A stretch of DNA of 64,000 nucleotides from Porticoccaceae bacterium (GCA_018663035.1 JABJEX010000014.1:62001-126000), one strand, 5' to 3'; positions 30,489-40,788 are shown, counted from the stretch's first letter. Numbers and translations are program-made. The notes: generated by a model from the letters alone, not told the origin.

Positions 30489-31658
30489 TTAGGCTTTGCC
30501 TGTAGTGGCCAAACTTTTCTTGGGATCGTAGAACGGCTTTGGCACAACTTTAACAGAGCGACGGCCAAATGGGGTGACTATCTCTGCCTCAGTGCCGACT
30601 GCGCTGTGTCCAACAGCGACCATCGCCAAAGCAATATTCGCACCCAGTCGCGGCGAATAGATGGCCGAGGTAATAGAGCCTATCTGTTCAGAGCCATTCA
30701 AAACCGGCCAAAATTCGTTGTTAGCACCTGTAAGTGGCTCGCCAGCAATCTCTAAGCCTACCTGAATTCGACTAACACCCTGGGCCGCGATCTTTTTGAG
30801 TGCATCTTTACCCACAAAGTCAGCCTCCATCTCCAGATCGACCAAGCGATCTAATCCAAGCTCAAAGGGATTCGTATAGCTATCCATATCAGCGTGATAG
30901 GACAGCATACCAGCCTCTATGCGCCGAATAGCTGAGGTATGACCAGGCTGTAAGCCAAAGGATTTACCAGCAGCCATGACTTTTTCCCAGAGCTCATCAC
31001 CACGACTGCCGTCGCGCAAATATATTTCATAACCTAACTCGCTTGACCAGCCAGTGCGCGAAATAATCAATGGGATACCGTCCAGCTCAAATTCACCAAA
31101 CCAATAGTAGCGCAAGTCGCTAATGGCATCGCCGAACAGAACCTGCATAATTTCTCCGGACTTGGGGCCCTGAAGCTGCAGGGGAGACACATCTGGCTCA
31201 GAGACATTGACGTCAAGACCTGCACTCAATGCAATACCCTGGGCCCATAACAGAATATCGCTATCTGCCAGTGACAACCAAAAGTGGTTTTCAGCCAATC
31301 GCAATAGAATCGGGTCGTTTAAAATCCCACCGCTGGCGTTGGTAATTAATACATATTTACACTGGCCCACAGCACAGCTGGATAGATTGCGGGGCGTTAA
31401 CATCTGCACAAATTTTGCAGCGTCTGGACCAATAATCTCAACTTGCCGCTCAACAGCCACATCACTGAGAGTCGCGTGGTTTACCAAATTCCAAAAGTTT
31501 TGTTCTGGATCACCAAAATCGCGCGGGATATACATATGGTTATAGACAGAAAAGTCTTTGGCACCCCACCGCAGGGTAGCGTCAAAATAGGGTGATTTGC
31601 GAATCTGGGTACCAAAACCAAAGGCTTTGGGCTCAACAAATTTTTGTGTTGTTGTCAT
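30489..31658 (-). CDS. dmdA: dimethylsulfoniopropionate demethylase-like GcvT-family protein
   Basis: 389 residues, tetrahydrofolate-dependent methyltransferase of the GcvT fold. It follows the DmdA pattern as remembered for SAR11: SVYNHMYIPRDF near 37, DVAVERQVEI, NDPILLRL, SLADSDILLWAQG, LQGPKSGEIM, RTGWSSELGYEIYL, IRRIEAGMLSYHADMD and AIYSPRLG. DmdA transfers a methyl group from DMSP to THF, giving methylmercaptopropionate. The ATG at 31658 has AGGA 11 bases upstream. First gene of the five-gene minus-strand operon. Other GcvT-like demethylases cannot be ruled out without a phylogeny. Confidence 0.85.
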   Translation of the reverse strand: MTTTQKFVEPKAFGFGTQIRKSPYFDATLRWGAKDFSVYNHMYIPRDFGDPEQNFWNLVNHATLSDVAVERQVEIIGPDAAKFVQMLTPRNLSSCAVGQCKYVLITNASGGILNDPILLRLAENHFWLSLADSDILLWAQGIALSAGLDVNVSEPDVSPLQLQGPKSGEIMQVLFGDAISDLRYYWFGEFELDGIPLIISRTGWSSELGYEIYLRDGSRGDELWEKVMAAGKSFGLQPGHTSAIRRIEAGMLSYHADMDSYTNPFELGLDRLVDLEMEADFVGKDALKKIAAQGVSRIQVGLEIAGEPLTGANNEFWPVLNGSEQIGSITSAIYSPRLGANIALAMVAVGHSAVGTEAEIVTPFGRRSVKVVPKPFYDPKKSLATTGKA

Positions 31659-31737
31659 GTCGGATAGTCCTGCTTCGCAGCATACTAATTTCCGGCAGTT
31701 TGTTCCTAACATTGAGTTGCCGCTTGCTGTCCTACGA

Positions 31738-31754
31738 CTGCCATATATTGGCAG
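31738..31754. promoter_or_regulatory. palindrome upstream of the dmdA-like gene, possible operator
   Basis: CTGCCA-TATAT-TGGCAG, perfect 6-base arms and an AT-rich centre, 80 bases upstream of the dmdA-like start and 6 bases before the first codon of a LysR-like remnant on the other strand. Location between divergent genes and dyad form suit a LysR-type operator. No protein binding data; inference. Confidence 0.4.
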
Positions 31755-31759
31755 ACGAC

Positions 31760-31897
31760 ATGCGGCAAAAGCTTAATTTGGCAGAGCTTAGGGCCTGGTT
31801 TCTGTTATTAGAATCGAGATCTGGTGGGCGCAAAAGCGCTGCACTAACGAGCAATAGAATTGAGTTAATAGATTGGCGAGACCTCAGATCTCGGCAA
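31760..31897 (+). pseudogene. possible remnant of a LysR-family regulator
   Basis: From an ATG at 31760 the plus strand encodes MRQKLNLAELRAWFLLLES followed by RSGGRKSAAL and SNRIEL, which resembles the N-terminal helix-turn-helix of LysR regulators (L-x-x-L-R-x-F, A-A-x-x-L, S-x-x-I-x-x-L-E), with a few residues apparently lost between. The similarity stops after about 35 residues and the frame runs on into the terminator and the tRNA. It is divergent from dmdA, the usual place for a pathway regulator. Weak evidence, by eye. Confidence 0.3.
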
Positions 31898-31923
31898 AAA
31901 AAAAGCCCCAAAACGGGGCTTTC
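31896..31923 (-). terminator. terminator after tRNA-Leu
   Basis: Minus strand AAAGCCCC, loop GTTTT, GGGGCTTT running into a T-tract of nine (31904-31896). It closes the tpiA-secG-tRNA-Leu transcript and shields it from the dmdA-like operon downstream. Confidence 0.88.
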
Positions 31924-31954
31924 TTTGTCCAGTAGAGGCTACTGGTCTCTATGT

Positions 31955-32039
31955 TGGTGCCCAAGGCCGGACTTGAACCGGCACGGCTTTCGCCACTACC
32001 CCCTCAAGATAGCGTGTCTACCAATTCCACCACTTGGGC
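31955..32039 (-). tRNA. tRNA-Leu (GAG)
   Basis: 85 bases with a long variable arm (class II) and encoded CCA. Acceptor GCCCAAG pairs with CTTGGGC. The anticodon loop TTGAGGG between CTATC and GGTAG reads GAG, decoding CTC/CTT. It lies 11 bases after the secG stop codon, the same arrangement as E. coli secG-leuU, so it is processed from the secG transcript. Confidence 0.96.
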
Positions 32040-32050
32040 TATAAACTTCA

Positions 32051-32416
32051 TTAATTCTGCGGGACTTCAGGAAGATCGTCAGAGGAGTCATCTTCACTGG
32101 ACTGCAACGCAGGAATATCTGTCTCGATAAGCGCTTCGGCCGGAACCGACTGCAGTTCAGGCAGCAGCTCATCATCAACCACTGATTTGTTTTTGGCAAC
32201 CAGCGCTAAACTGACGCTAGTGACAAAAAATATTGTAGCCAAGATGGCTGTGGTTTTGCTGAAAAAGTTCCAGCCCCCACTGCTACCAAAAACAGTTTGT
32301 GAGGCACCAGAGCCAAATGAAGCACCAGCTTCCGCACCCTTGCCCTGTTGCAGCAGAATTAACCCAATCAGGGCGACTGCAACCACAAAGTGAAAAATTA
32401 AAATAATCTGTTCCAT
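32051..32416 (-). CDS. secG: preprotein translocase subunit SecG
   Basis: 121 residues. Small SecYEG subunit in the inner membrane. Two transmembrane helices (about 4-22, FHFVVAVALIGLILLQQGKG, and 55-73) flank the glycine/serine-rich loop GASFGSGASQTVFG that defines the family; a 45-residue acidic tail (EDDSSDDLPEVPQN end) follows. The ATG overlaps the tpiA stop (TAATG), so secG is coupled to tpiA; tRNA-Leu follows. Confidence 0.96.
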   Translation of the reverse strand: MEQIILIFHFVVAVALIGLILLQQGKGAEAGASFGSGASQTVFGSSGGWNFFSKTTAILATIFFVTSVSLALVAKNKSVVDDELLPELQSVPAEALIETDIPALQSSEDDSSDDLPEVPQN

Positions 32417-33165
32417 TAGTCTTGCTCGATCAGTTGTTGTGCAATATTTAAAAATTCTTGGGCCTCTAAGGAGGCACCCCCCACCAGACCACCATCTATG
32501 TCTGGCTGGATAAATAAGTCTGCGGCATTTTCCGCCTTCACGCTGCCACCATAAAGTAGCGTTGTGGTCTTACCTGCGTCACCAAGTTGAGCACGTATTG
32601 CCCTGTGAACCTGCTGCGCCTGCTCTGGACTCGCTGTCTCGCCTTTTCCTATAGCCCACACAGGCTCATAGGCGATCACAGCGCGACATACATTCTCTTG
32701 CCCTGCTCGCTCAACCACAGCCGCGATCTGCTGTGCCACAACTTGCAAAGTTTTTTGCTGCTGTCGCTGCTGCAACGTCTCACCAACACAGAGTATTGGC
32801 ATCAACCCACAGCCCTGAGCCGCAACAAACTTTTCGGCTACTGTTTCGTTACTTTCAGCAAACACCGCGCGGCGCTCTGAATGTCCAACTAACACATAAT
32901 CACAGCCCAGATCTCGAAGCATCTGCGCCGACACCTCTCCGGTATAGGCACCATTTGCGTATTGCGAAAGGTTCTGGGCGCCCAGCGCAATGTCGCTGCC
33001 ACTCAGCGCTCGCTTCACATCAGCAAGATGCACAAACGGCGGAAAAACGACCATTTGCGGCGTGGCCGAAGCATTCCAATGCTGAGCTAAATGGCTGGCT
33101 AATGCAGTTGCCGACGCAGCACTACCATGCATTTTCCAATTGCCCGCTATCAACGGTTTTGCCAT
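32416..33165 (-). CDS. tpiA: triosephosphate isomerase
   Basis: 249 residues. Interconverts dihydroxyacetone phosphate and glyceraldehyde 3-phosphate. Catalytic Lys in AGNWKMHG (near residue 11), His in VGHSERRA and Glu in AYEPVWAIG, and the phosphate loop YGGSVKAENA are intact. A GTG at 33174 is in frame, but its Shine-Dalgarno would be too close; the ATG at 33165 has AGGAG eight bases upstream and is preferred. Coupled to secG. Confidence 0.97.
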   Translation of the reverse strand: MAKPLIAGNWKMHGSAASATALASHLAQHWNASATPQMVVFPPFVHLADVKRALSGSDIALGAQNLSQYANGAYTGEVSAQMLRDLGCDYVLVGHSERRAVFAESNETVAEKFVAAQGCGLMPILCVGETLQQRQQQKTLQVVAQQIAAVVERAGQENVCRAVIAYEPVWAIGKGETASPEQAQQVHRAIRAQLGDAGKTTTLLYGGSVKAENAADLFIQPDIDGGLVGGASLEAQEFLNIAQQLIEQD

Positions 33166-33251
33166 CCTAGTCACTCCTCGTGGAGGGGCCTTTCAAAAGG
33201 GCGCAAATCCTACCCGACAAACTTCGAAGTTACAACTGGGGAATCAAGCTT

Positions 33252-34607
33252 TTAAGCTGGTTGTGTCTCGGAAAGCTGCTGTTCTACCGTCGCTGCGATG
33301 CTAGCCACTAACCTGTCGACTAATTTCTGGTCTTCACCCTCGACCATCACCCGTATCAGAGGCTCAGTGCCTGAAGGACGCAACAGCACCCGCCCACGAC
33401 CAGCCAACTCCTGCTCAGCGTCAGTAACTGCATGATTGATCACCGCGTTGTCACTGACGTCAATCTTTTTAGGCAGGCGCACATTGATCATAGTCTGAGG
33501 AAATTTATTCATGCCTTTCTTTAATTCTGAAAGGGTCTTGCCACTTTCAGCAAGCGCCAGAAGAACCTGCAGAGCGGCTACAATTCCATCGCCAGTGCTA
33601 TTGAGATCACTACACAGCACATGGCCTGAGCCTTCACCGCCGAGACTCCAATTATTTTCTTTTAGGGCCTCCACCACATATCGGTCACCGACCTTGGTTC
33701 GCTGAAAAGGAATACCTAGGTCTGCAAGAGCAAGCTCGAGGCCTAGGTTGCTCATCAGTGTTCCGGCGACTCCATTGCAGTTTCCCGCCGCCTTGCGATG
33801 CTGGGCAATGATATAAATCAGCTCATCACCATCCACAACCTCACCGTCGCCATCGACAAACAAAACGCGATCTCCATCACCATCAAAGGCAATACCAAGA
33901 TCGGCTTTTTCATCAATCACAGCTTGCTGCAGACCCTCCATATGGGTAGAGCCACACTGATCATTGATATTGAAACCGTTGGGCTCATTGCCAATGGTAA
34001 GGGTGTAGGCGCCTAACTCTTTGAATACCCAGGGGGCCGCAACATAGGTGGCGCCGTGAGCACAGTCCAGCACCACCTTGAGACCCTCCAAGTCAAAGCC
34101 CGCCGGCAATGTGCCTTTACAGAATTCAATATAACGACCTGTCGCATCGCTGATCCTACGCGCCTTGCCAAGACTTTGGCTGCCATTGGTAATCAGCGGC
34201 TGACTCATCAGCGCCTCAATTTCAAGTTCGACCTCGTCGGGTAACTTATAGCCATCAGCCGCAAAAAACTTGATACCGTTGTCTTCGACCGGATTATGGG
34301 AGGCGCTGATCACAATGCCAGCAGCAGCGCGGAAGGTTCTGGTCAGATAGGCGACTGCAGGGGTCGGCATAGGACCCAACATATCCACATCAACACCAGC
34401 AGCGATAAGCCCTGATTCAAGCGCAGCTTCAAACATATAGCCCGACACCCTGGTGTCTTTGCCGATAAGTACTCGCTTTTTGCCAACTGTGTTGCGGGTT
34501 AATACGATGCCTGCAGCCCATCCCAGTTTAAGCATAAAGTCAGCAGTAATTGGATGTTCACCAACGCGACCACGAATACCATCTGTACCAAAATATTTTC
34601 TTGTCAT
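33252..34607 (-). CDS. glmM: phosphoglucosamine mutase
   Basis: 451 residues. Converts glucosamine 6-phosphate to glucosamine 1-phosphate for peptidoglycan and LPS. The phosphoserine loop is [12 protein letters not shown] with Ser103, the metal loop is [11 protein letters not shown], and the sugar-binding GEGSGH is near 330. It starts 8 bases after the folP stop, in the ftsH-folP-glmM order conserved across gammaproteobacteria. Confidence 0.98.
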   Translation of the reverse strand: MTRKYFGTDGIRGRVGEHPITADFMLKLGWAAGIVLTRNTVGKKRVLIGKDTRVSGYMFEAALESGLIAAGVDVDMLGPMPTPAVAYLTRTFRAAAGIVISASHNPVEDNGIKFFAADGYKLPDEVELEIEALMSQPLITNGSQSLGKARRISDATGRYIEFCKGTLPAGFDLEGLKVVLDCAHGATYVAAPWVFKELGAYTLTIGNEPNGFNINDQCGSTHMEGLQQAVIDEKADLGIAFDGDGDRVLFVDGDGEVVDGDELIYIIAQHRKAAGNCNGVAGTLMSNLGLELALADLGIPFQRTKVGDRYVVEALKENNWSLGGEGSGHVLCSDLNSTGDGIVAALQVLLALAESGKTLSELKKGMNKFPQTMINVRLPKKIDVSDNAVINHAVTDAEQELAGRGRVLLRPSGTEPLIRVMVEGEDQKLVDRLVASIAATVEQQLSETQPA

Positions 34608-34614
34608 TATCTGC

Positions 34615-35508
34615 CTAATTTCCTTTTCTACACTGCTGCCAAACTCTCAGAGTCTGGACGGTTTCCTTAACATCATGCACTCGAAGTATTAATGAGCCCT
34701 GCGCAGCGGCTATTTTTTGAGCCGCCAAAAGTGCCATGGTAACACTTCCCAACAACCGGTTATTCACATCTGCATCGAACAACTGGCCAATCATCGTTTT
34801 TCTTGAAACACCTACCAGAACAGGAGAGCCAACAGCCATCTGCTCTAAACCATTAAACAGGGCCATATTATGCGCCAGAGTTTTCCCAAACCCAAACCCG
34901 GGATCCAGAATAAGTTGATCTGCCATAATACCAGCGGCCATACAGTCTTTTTTACGCTGCTCTAAAAACTTTTTGACCTCTGAGACAACGTCGTCATATT
35001 GCGGATTGTGCTGCATGCTGTCTGGTTGATTTTGCATGTGCATTAGACACACAGGCAGGCCTGAATCAGCGGCTGCCTGCATTGCGCCCTCGCGGCTCAG
35101 CGCTCGCACATCATTTATGATATGAGCGCCGGCAGCAGCGGCTGCACTCATCACCTTCGCCGTACTTGTGTCCACGGAGATAATCGTATCGAATCGGTTG
35201 GCAACAGCCTCTAAAATCGGCATTACCCGCTGCAATTCCTGCTCTTCAGAAACCGGCTGCGCTCCTGGTCGGGTAGATTCGCCACCTATATCAATAATAT
35301 CCGCACCCTCCGCCAGCATGGCTTCGACGGCGAACAGCGTTTTACTTTGATCTAGCTGATCGCCAGAGTAGAGCTGGCCACCGTCGGAAAATGAATCTGG
35401 AGTGATATTTAGAATGCCCATCACCGCGGGACGGGATAGGTCTAGTAGCTTACTGCCACATTTTAGCTGTGGAATAAGGTTTCTGACTGATGATTTTAAT
35501 TGCGTCAT
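34615..35508 (-). CDS. folP: dihydropteroate synthase
   Basis: 297 residues. Condenses p-aminobenzoate with dihydropterin pyrophosphate in folate synthesis; the sulfonamide target. TIM-barrel signatures [16 protein letters not shown] (near 29-44), GGESTRPGA, and DPGFGFGKT are intact. It is a little longer than E. coli FolP because of an N-terminal extension of about 15 residues. A terminator separates it from ftsH 58 bases upstream. Confidence 0.97.
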   Translation of the reverse strand: MTQLKSSVRNLIPQLKCGSKLLDLSRPAVMGILNITPDSFSDGGQLYSGDQLDQSKTLFAVEAMLAEGADIIDIGGESTRPGAQPVSEEQELQRVMPILEAVANRFDTIISVDTSTAKVMSAAAAAGAHIINDVRALSREGAMQAAADSGLPVCLMHMQNQPDSMQHNPQYDDVVSEVKKFLEQRKKDCMAAGIMADQLILDPGFGFGKTLAHNMALFNGLEQMAVGSPVLVGVSRKTMIGQLFDADVNNRLLGSVTMALLAAQKIAAAQGSLILRVHDVKETVQTLRVWQQCRKGN

Positions 35509-35514
35509 ATAAAC

Positions 35515-35546
35515 AAAAAAACCTCGAAGCTATAGAAGCTTCGAGG
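35515..35546 (-). terminator. terminator between ftsH and folP
   Basis: CCTCGAAGC (35546-35538, minus strand) pairs with GCTTCGAGG (35530-35522), nine pairs with a 7-base loop, then a T-tract of seven. It lies 20 bases after the ftsH stop, so folP-glmM presumably depend on readthrough or on a promoter in or near the 57-base gap. Confidence 0.85.
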
Positions 35547-35565
35547 CTGTAATCTAGAGTGAGTG

Positions 35566-37482
35566 TTAAATATCCTCGACTGGGCCACCTATAGGGCCTT
35601 CGTCCTTGGTAGCAGACTCTTTTTCCGCCCGACCGCCACCAGATTTACTGTCAAAGTCGTTGTCATCCCACTGCTTAGGTGGACGCACCTTCCGTCGATT
35701 CATCAGATCATCTACCTGATCTGCATCAATGGTTTCATACTCCATCAACGCGTCTTTCATTGCCTCGAGAATATCGCGATTGTCTTCAAGTAGCTTTTTG
35801 GCATGGCCATAGGCTTCATTCAAGATGCCGCGCACTTCCTGATCAATTTCTCTTGAGGTGTCTTCAGAATAATGAGTGTTGCCGCCACCAGGTGCCTGCG
35901 ACTCGTCTTCACCGTAAAGAACTGGACCCATTTTTTCGTTAAGACCCCATTTGGTCACCATATTGCGTGCCATTTGAGTGGCCCGCTCAATGTCATTGGA
36001 CGCGCCGGTAGTCACCCCATCAATGCCGCCGATCAATTCTTCCGCAATCCGCCCACCAAAAAGGCTACATAGCTGGCTGTTGAGCTGACGACGATTCATG
36101 CTGTAACGATCTTCCTCCGGCAGATACTGGGTAACACCTAGCGCACGGCCACGGGGAATAATTGTTACTTTATGCACTGGATCATGTTCTGGGACTAGAC
36201 GACCAATAATGGCATGGCCAGCTTCATGATAGGCAGTATTGGCTTTTTCTTTTTCTGACATCACCATGGAGCGCCGCTCTGCACCCATCATAATTTTGTC
36301 GCGAGCCTTTTCAAATTCTTCCATAGTCACAACACGGCGATTAGCCCGTGCTGAGAACAGCGCGGCTTCGTTAACCAGGTTGGCTAGGTCAGCTCCAGAG
36401 AATCCTGGAGTACCACGGGCTAATACGCTTAGCTCCACAGATTCGTCCAATGGCACTTTGCGAGCATGGACCTTAAGAATCTGCTCGCGACCACGGATAT
36501 CTGGCAGGCCAACATAGACCTGTCGATCGAAGCGGCCGGGGCGCAGCAGAGCTTTGTCTAACACATCTGGTCTGTTGGTAGCCGCAATTACAATCACACC
36601 CTCATTGCCTTCAAATCCGTCCATCTCGACCAGCAATTGGTTGAGGGTTTGCTCGCGCTCGTCATTACCGCCACCATAACCGCCGCCGCGATGGCGACCT
36701 ACCGCATCAATTTCATCGATAAAGATAATGCAGGGGGCCTGTTTTTTGGCCTGTTCAAACATATCTCGCACTCGAGATGCACCCACGCCCACGAACATTT
36801 CAACAAAGTCAGAACCAGAGATCGAGAAAAACGGTACCTTGGCCTCACCAGCGATAGCCTTGGCTAGTAATGTTTTACCAGTGCCCGGAGGGCCCACCAT
36901 CAATACGCCCTTGGGTATACGCCCACCGAGACGCTGAAACTTGCTCGGGTCGCTTAAAAACTCTACAAGCTCACCCACATCTTCTTTGGCTTCGTCCACT
37001 CCGGCTACGTCGGCAAAGGTCGTGTTAATTTGATCGCCAGTCAGCAGCTTTGCTTTGCTTTTACCAAAGCTCATGGGGCCGCCTTTGCCGCCTCCACCGC
37101 CCTGCATCTGGCGCATAAAGAACACAAAAATTGCCAGAATCAATAGTATGGGAAAGGCAGCAACCAACAGCTGAGAGATTAAACTCGGGGTCTCTGGCTC
37201 TTTACCAACAACTTTTACATTGTGGTTGAGTAGATCGTCCATCAAGCCGGGATCCTGAACATTGGGGCGCACAGTTCTAAACTTGCTGCCATCGCGGCGC
37301 TCACCTTCGATAATAAGCCCGTCAATTGAAATGCTCGAGACTCGCTCGTTCTGCACTTCGACAACAAACTCAGAGTAGTCCAAGTTATTATCGACAGGCT
37401 GCGGGGTGAAACTATTAAATACCGACATCAAGATGGCGGCCAATATCACCCACACAATCAAATTCTTTGCCAAATCGTTCAA
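35566..37482 (-). CDS. ftsH: ATP-dependent zinc metalloprotease FtsH
   Basis: 638 residues. Hexameric inner-membrane AAA protease that degrades LpxC, sigma-32 and damaged membrane proteins. Two N-terminal membrane helices (about 5-24 and 103-123) flank a periplasmic domain; Walker A GPPGTGKT at 197-204, Walker [10 protein letters not shown], the SRH arginines, and the zinc motif HEAGH at 419-423. It starts at TTG (37482) with AGAGGA upstream. It is preceded by rlmE after 13 bases. Confidence 0.98.
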   Translation of the reverse strand: MNDLAKNLIVWVILAAILMSVFNSFTPQPVDNNLDYSEFVVEVQNERVSSISIDGLIIEGERRDGSKFRTVRPNVQDPGLMDDLLNHNVKVVGKEPETPSLISQLLVAAFPILLILAIFVFFMRQMQGGGGGKGGPMSFGKSKAKLLTGDQINTTFADVAGVDEAKEDVGELVEFLSDPSKFQRLGGRIPKGVLMVGPPGTGKTLLAKAIAGEAKVPFFSISGSDFVEMFVGVGASRVRDMFEQAKKQAPCIIFIDEIDAVGRHRGGGYGGGNDEREQTLNQLLVEMDGFEGNEGVIVIAATNRPDVLDKALLRPGRFDRQVYVGLPDIRGREQILKVHARKVPLDESVELSVLARGTPGFSGADLANLVNEAALFSARANRRVVTMEEFEKARDKIMMGAERRSMVMSEKEKANTAYHEAGHAIIGRLVPEHDPVHKVTIIPRGRALGVTQYLPEEDRYSMNRRQLNSQLCSLFGGRIAEELIGGIDGVTTGASNDIERATQMARNMVTKWGLNEKMGPVLYGEDESQAPGGGNTHYSEDTSREIDQEVRGILNEAYGHAKKLLEDNRDILEAMKDALMEYETIDADQVDDLMNRRKVRPPKQWDDNDFDSKSGGGRAEKESATKDEGPIGGPVEDI

Positions 37483-37495
37483 AACACAATCCTCT

Positions 37496-38116
37496 TTAGT
37501 TGGCCTTCAGGCCTTTAGCTACCATATATACTTCCCGAGACTTAGCTCTGGATGCATCTGGCTTCTTTAGACTTACGCTATTAAACACAGTTCTAACATG
37601 GCGTACAAACTGGTCGAACCCCTCACCTTGAAATAGTTTGGCGATAAACACGCCCTGCGGTCTCATTACCTGTACAGTCAAATCGATTGCCAGCTCGGCT
37701 AAGTACATCATAGCAGGCTGATCAACGGCTTTGGTTCCTGTTAAATTGGGGGCCATATCTGAAATTACAAGGTCTACCGGACGATTTCCTATAAGAGCTA
37801 GCAGCTGGTCAAAAACTTCCTGCTCAGTAAAGTCCCCCTGAATAAAGTCAACGCCTGCCACCGGATCCATAGGCAGTATGTCCAGCGCATGAACGCGCCC
37901 CTCATGGCCGACCAACTTAGCTGCTACCTGAGACCAGCCCCCCGGAGCAGAACCTAGATCCACCACAGTCATGCCGGGGCGAATCATGCGCTCTTTTTCA
38001 ACAATTTCGAGTAACTTATAGCTGGCACGTGAACGATAGCCATCGCGCTGCGATTGCAGCACATAGGGATCATTAACATGTTGTTTTATCCAACTACGAT
38101 TTTTAGATTTCGCCAT
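37496..38116 (-). CDS. rlmE: 23S rRNA (uridine-2'-O)-methyltransferase RlmE (FtsJ)
   Basis: 206 residues. Methylates U2552 of 23S rRNA in the A-loop, important for 50S assembly. The SAM-binding motif [17 protein letters not shown] (near 48-64), motif [13 protein letters not shown] with the catalytic Asp, and the lysine in [13 protein letters not shown] make up the K-D-K-E catalytic set. The neighbours ftsH (downstream) and yhbY (divergent, 49 bases away) are conserved. Confidence 0.97.
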   Translation of the reverse strand: MAKSKNRSWIKQHVNDPYVLQSQRDGYRSRASYKLLEIVEKERMIRPGMTVVDLGSAPGGWSQVAAKLVGHEGRVHALDILPMDPVAGVDFIQGDFTEQEVFDQLLALIGNRPVDLVISDMAPNLTGTKAVDQPAMMYLAELAIDLTVQVMRPQGVFIAKLFQGEGFDQFVRHVRTVFNSVSLKKPDASRAKSREVYMVAKGLKAN

Positions 38117-38165
38117 GGAGATGTTTTCGCTAGAATAGCCGGCTCACTGAATTAGGCCTAGCATT

Positions 38166-38471
38166 ATGACAAGTTCCAACGAAGATAAAAAATATTTGCG
38201 TCGATTGGGGCACAATCTTAAACCTGTAGTCACTATCGCAGGCAAGGGTCTGACAGAAAACGTCGCCACTGAAATCGATCGTGCCCTGAGTGATCATGAG
38301 CTGATTAAAATAAAATTAGCGGTGGGCGACCGTGACGCTAAAAAAGTGCTAACTGACGAGATTTGCGAAAAATTTAATGCGCAATTGGTGCAGTCTATAG
38401 GGCATATCTTATTGTTATTCCGAAAAGCCAAAACCCCCAACCCCAAGCTGTCAAATTTACTGCGTCAGTAA
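38166..38471 (+). CDS. yhbY: YhbY-family (CRM domain) ribosome-associated RNA-binding protein
   Basis: 101 residues, a single CRM domain with the GxxG loop (AGKGLTENV near 25-33) that contacts RNA. YhbY associates with pre-50S particles in E. coli. It is divergent from rlmE, also a 50S maturation gene, and shares a 49-base promoter region. It is followed after 70 bases by the DegS-type protease. Confidence 0.94.
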   Translation: MTSSNEDKKYLRRLGHNLKPVVTIAGKGLTENVATEIDRALSDHELIKIKLAVGDRDAKKVLTDEICEKFNAQLVQSIGHILLLFRKAKTPNPKLSNLLRQ

Positions 38472-38541
38472 GCGTCAGAGAATGGAGCCGCATATTCTCC
38501 TCGACTGTGCCATAATCTGAGGCGGTAACAGGGGACTTATT

Positions 38542-39690
38542 GTGTTGGACCGACAGAAAACAGACTGGCTATTTAACTTTATCGGCAAACCTGTGTTGAT
38601 GGGGCTGTTTGTTGCGGCAATGTTGATGCTGGTATTTCCAGAGTTCCGTATCTCCCCTGACAGCAGAGATTTAATCGACGAGCAGGAACAAAGTAGTCGC
38701 CTCGATAAATGGTCTGGCCCAGTTTCTTATGCCAGCGCAGTCAGCCGAGCTGCCCCCTCAGTGGTTAATATTTACACTCGCAAGGTCAACCGCGCCAGTC
38801 AACATCCGCTGCTGAAGGACCCCTTCTTTAGACGTCTCTACAACTATCAACAACAGCGCATTCAGTCCTCATTGGGCTCTGGCGTCATTATGCAAGAAGA
38901 TGGTTTTGTGGTAACCAACAACCATGTGGTTGATGACGTCGATGAAATTTTAGTCCTGCTATACGATGGTCGAGAGGTGCCAGCAGTAATCGTCGGCACA
39001 GATCCAGAAACCGATCTTGCAGTTCTGAAGTTACAGGTTGATCAGGTGCAACCCATCTCCGTTGGTGAACCAGCTCAAGCCAAGATTGGTGATGTGGTGT
39101 TAGCCATTGGCAACCCCTATGGCGTGGGTCAGACAGTGACTCAGGGAATTGTCAGCGCCACAGGGCGCAACGGGCTCGGGCTCAACACCTTTGAAAATTT
39201 TATTCAAACCGATGCCGATATTAACCCTGGTAACTCAGGCGGTGCGCTCATAGATGCCTATGGCAATCTGCTAGGAATTAATACTGCAACATTAACCCGC
39301 AGCGGGTCTGCGGGCATCGGCTTCGCGATACCCGCGGATGCTGTAGAAAAAGTACTCAACGATATTATCCAATACGGGCGTGTTATTCGTGGCTGGCTGG
39401 GTATGGATGCGTTTCCCCTAACCCCCCAGATAGCCAACCAGCTAAAACTCGGGGTCAGTCAGGGGCTCTGGGTGCAATCAGTAGTCAATGGCGGTCCAGC
39501 TTTTAGGGCTAACATTAGACCTAGGGATATAGTGATCTCTATTAATGGCATGCCAGTCACTGACCGCCACAGCAGTGTGAGTCAGATCGCTGAGGTAATG
39601 CCCGGCAGACTGATAGAGCTGGAAATTCTGCGTGAAACTGAGACGTTTACTGTCACTGCAGTAGCCGGATCGAGACCGCCCAGCCAATAG
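38542..39690 (+). CDS. degS: periplasmic serine protease of the DegS/AlgW (HtrA) type
   Basis: 382 residues. One N-terminal membrane anchor (about 14-33), then a chymotrypsin-like domain with catalytic His128 (TNNHVV), Asp158 (PETDLAVLKL) and Ser232 (NPGNSGGAL), and a single PDZ domain (about 275-375). One PDZ plus a membrane anchor is the DegS/AlgW plan: sensing unfolded outer-membrane proteins and cleaving RseA/MucA to release sigma-E. Starts GTG at 38542 with AGGGG upstream. The location next to hisC matches Pseudomonas algW. Confidence 0.93.
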   Translation: MLDRQKTDWLFNFIGKPVLMGLFVAAMLMLVFPEFRISPDSRDLIDEQEQSSRLDKWSGPVSYASAVSRAAPSVVNIYTRKVNRASQHPLLKDPFFRRLYNYQQQRIQSSLGSGVIMQEDGFVVTNNHVVDDVDEILVLLYDGREVPAVIVGTDPETDLAVLKLQVDQVQPISVGEPAQAKIGDVVLAIGNPYGVGQTVTQGIVSATGRNGLGLNTFENFIQTDADINPGNSGGALIDAYGNLLGINTATLTRSGSAGIGFAIPADAVEKVLNDIIQYGRVIRGWLGMDAFPLTPQIANQLKLGVSQGLWVQSVVNGGPAFRANIRPRDIVISINGMPVTDRHSSVSQIAEVMPGRLIELEILRETETFTVTAVAGSRPPSQ

Positions 39691-39709
39691 CGCCCAAGCA
39701 TAGACCTAG

Positions 39710-40768
39710 CTAAGCGAGAATTCGGGCAAGACTTTCAGTTAACAGTAAGTTCTGCTCAGCTGTTCCCACCGTAATGCGTAAAAACTGATCAATGCGATCT
39801 GTTTTAAAATGCCGCACTATCAATCCCTGCTGCCTCAGCTGCAACGCTAGATCCTCTGAATCGCGAGCGCTGTGGCGAGCAAAGACGAAGTTAGCAGCAG
39901 ATGGTAGAACCTCAAACCCCAGCGATTGTAGCTCCACAGTCAAACTGTCGCGGCTGCTGATCACCTGAGCACAGGTACTGCGGAAATAACTGTCGTCTTT
40001 AAACGAGGCAATGGCCGCAGCGATTTGCAAATGCCCTAGGGGGTATGAGTTAAAGCTGTTTTTGACACGCTCCAAACCCTCAATAATAGCGGCCGAGGCC
40101 ATGGCATAACCAATGCGCATACCGGCGAGAGATCTCGACTTAGATAGGGTGTGCACAACCACTAGATTCTCATAGCGGCCCAGGAGAGAGACAGCACTGG
40201 TGCCACCAAAATCAATATAGGCTTCATCGACCACTACAACGGAGTCACGATTTACCTCAAGTAACTGTGCGATGTCGTCTAAGGCTAACAGTCGGCCAGT
40301 GGGTGCATTGGGATTGGGGAAAATAATCCCGCCATTGGGCCGCTGGTAATCCTGCAGCACTATGGAAAACTCCCCATCAAGAGGAACCCTACTGTACTGA
40401 ATATCGTAGAGCTGACAGAACACCGGGTAAAAGCTGTAGCTGATATCAGGAAAAAGTAGCGGCAACTGTTGCTTTAACAAGCCATTAAAAATATGAGCTA
40501 GGACCTCATCGGATCCGTTGCCTACAAATATCTGATCAGCACTAAGACTGTGATAGTCAGCTATACACTGCTTTAAATCCTCCGCATTGGGTGGCGGATA
40601 GAGACGCAAATCATCATTGAGCAGGCGCTGCATAGCCGCCAGTGCATCAGGTGATGGGCCATAGGGATTTTCATTGGTGTTCAGCTTGGTGAGATTGCTT
40701 ATTTTTGGCTGCTCTCCCGGTGTATAGGGTTGCAGCTGTGTTACAAAATCACTCCAGTATCTGCTCAT
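39710..40768 (-). CDS. hisC: histidinol-phosphate aminotransferase
   Basis: 352 residues, class I PLP aminotransferase; imidazole-acetol phosphate to histidinol phosphate. The PLP lysine is in [16 protein letters not shown] near 210-225; [12 protein letters not shown] near 28-39 and GNGSDE near 82-87 are the substrate/cofactor motifs. It follows hisD by 20 bases, giving murA-hisG-hisD-hisC. It converges on the protease gene with only 19 bases between stop codons. Confidence 0.97.
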   Translation of the reverse strand: MSRYWSDFVTQLQPYTPGEQPKISNLTKLNTNENPYGPSPDALAAMQRLLNDDLRLYPPPNAEDLKQCIADYHSLSADQIFVGNGSDEVLAHIFNGLLKQQLPLLFPDISYSFYPVFCQLYDIQYSRVPLDGEFSIVLQDYQRPNGGIIFPNPNAPTGRLLALDDIAQLLEVNRDSVVVVDEAYIDFGGTSAVSLLGRYENLVVVHTLSKSRSLAGMRIGYAMASAAIIEGLERVKNSFNSYPLGHLQIAAAIASFKDDSYFRSTCAQVISSRDSLTVELQSLGFEVLPSAANFVFARHSARDSEDLALQLRQQGLIVRHFKTDRIDQFLRITVGTAEQNLLLTESLARILA

Positions 40769-40788
40769 GGTAATAGTTGCTCTGTAGC

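Noticed and set aside
31592..32044. 150-residue plus-strand open frame over dmdA start and tRNA-Leu
   Set aside because: Runs through a terminator and a tRNA gene, so it is not a real gene as a whole; only the LysR-like segment is listed, with low confidence.
26700..32045. Direct repeats (att sites) flanking the dmdA operon
   Set aside because: No copy of the tRNA-Leu or tRNA-fMet 3' end was found at the other side of the segment, and no integrase is present.
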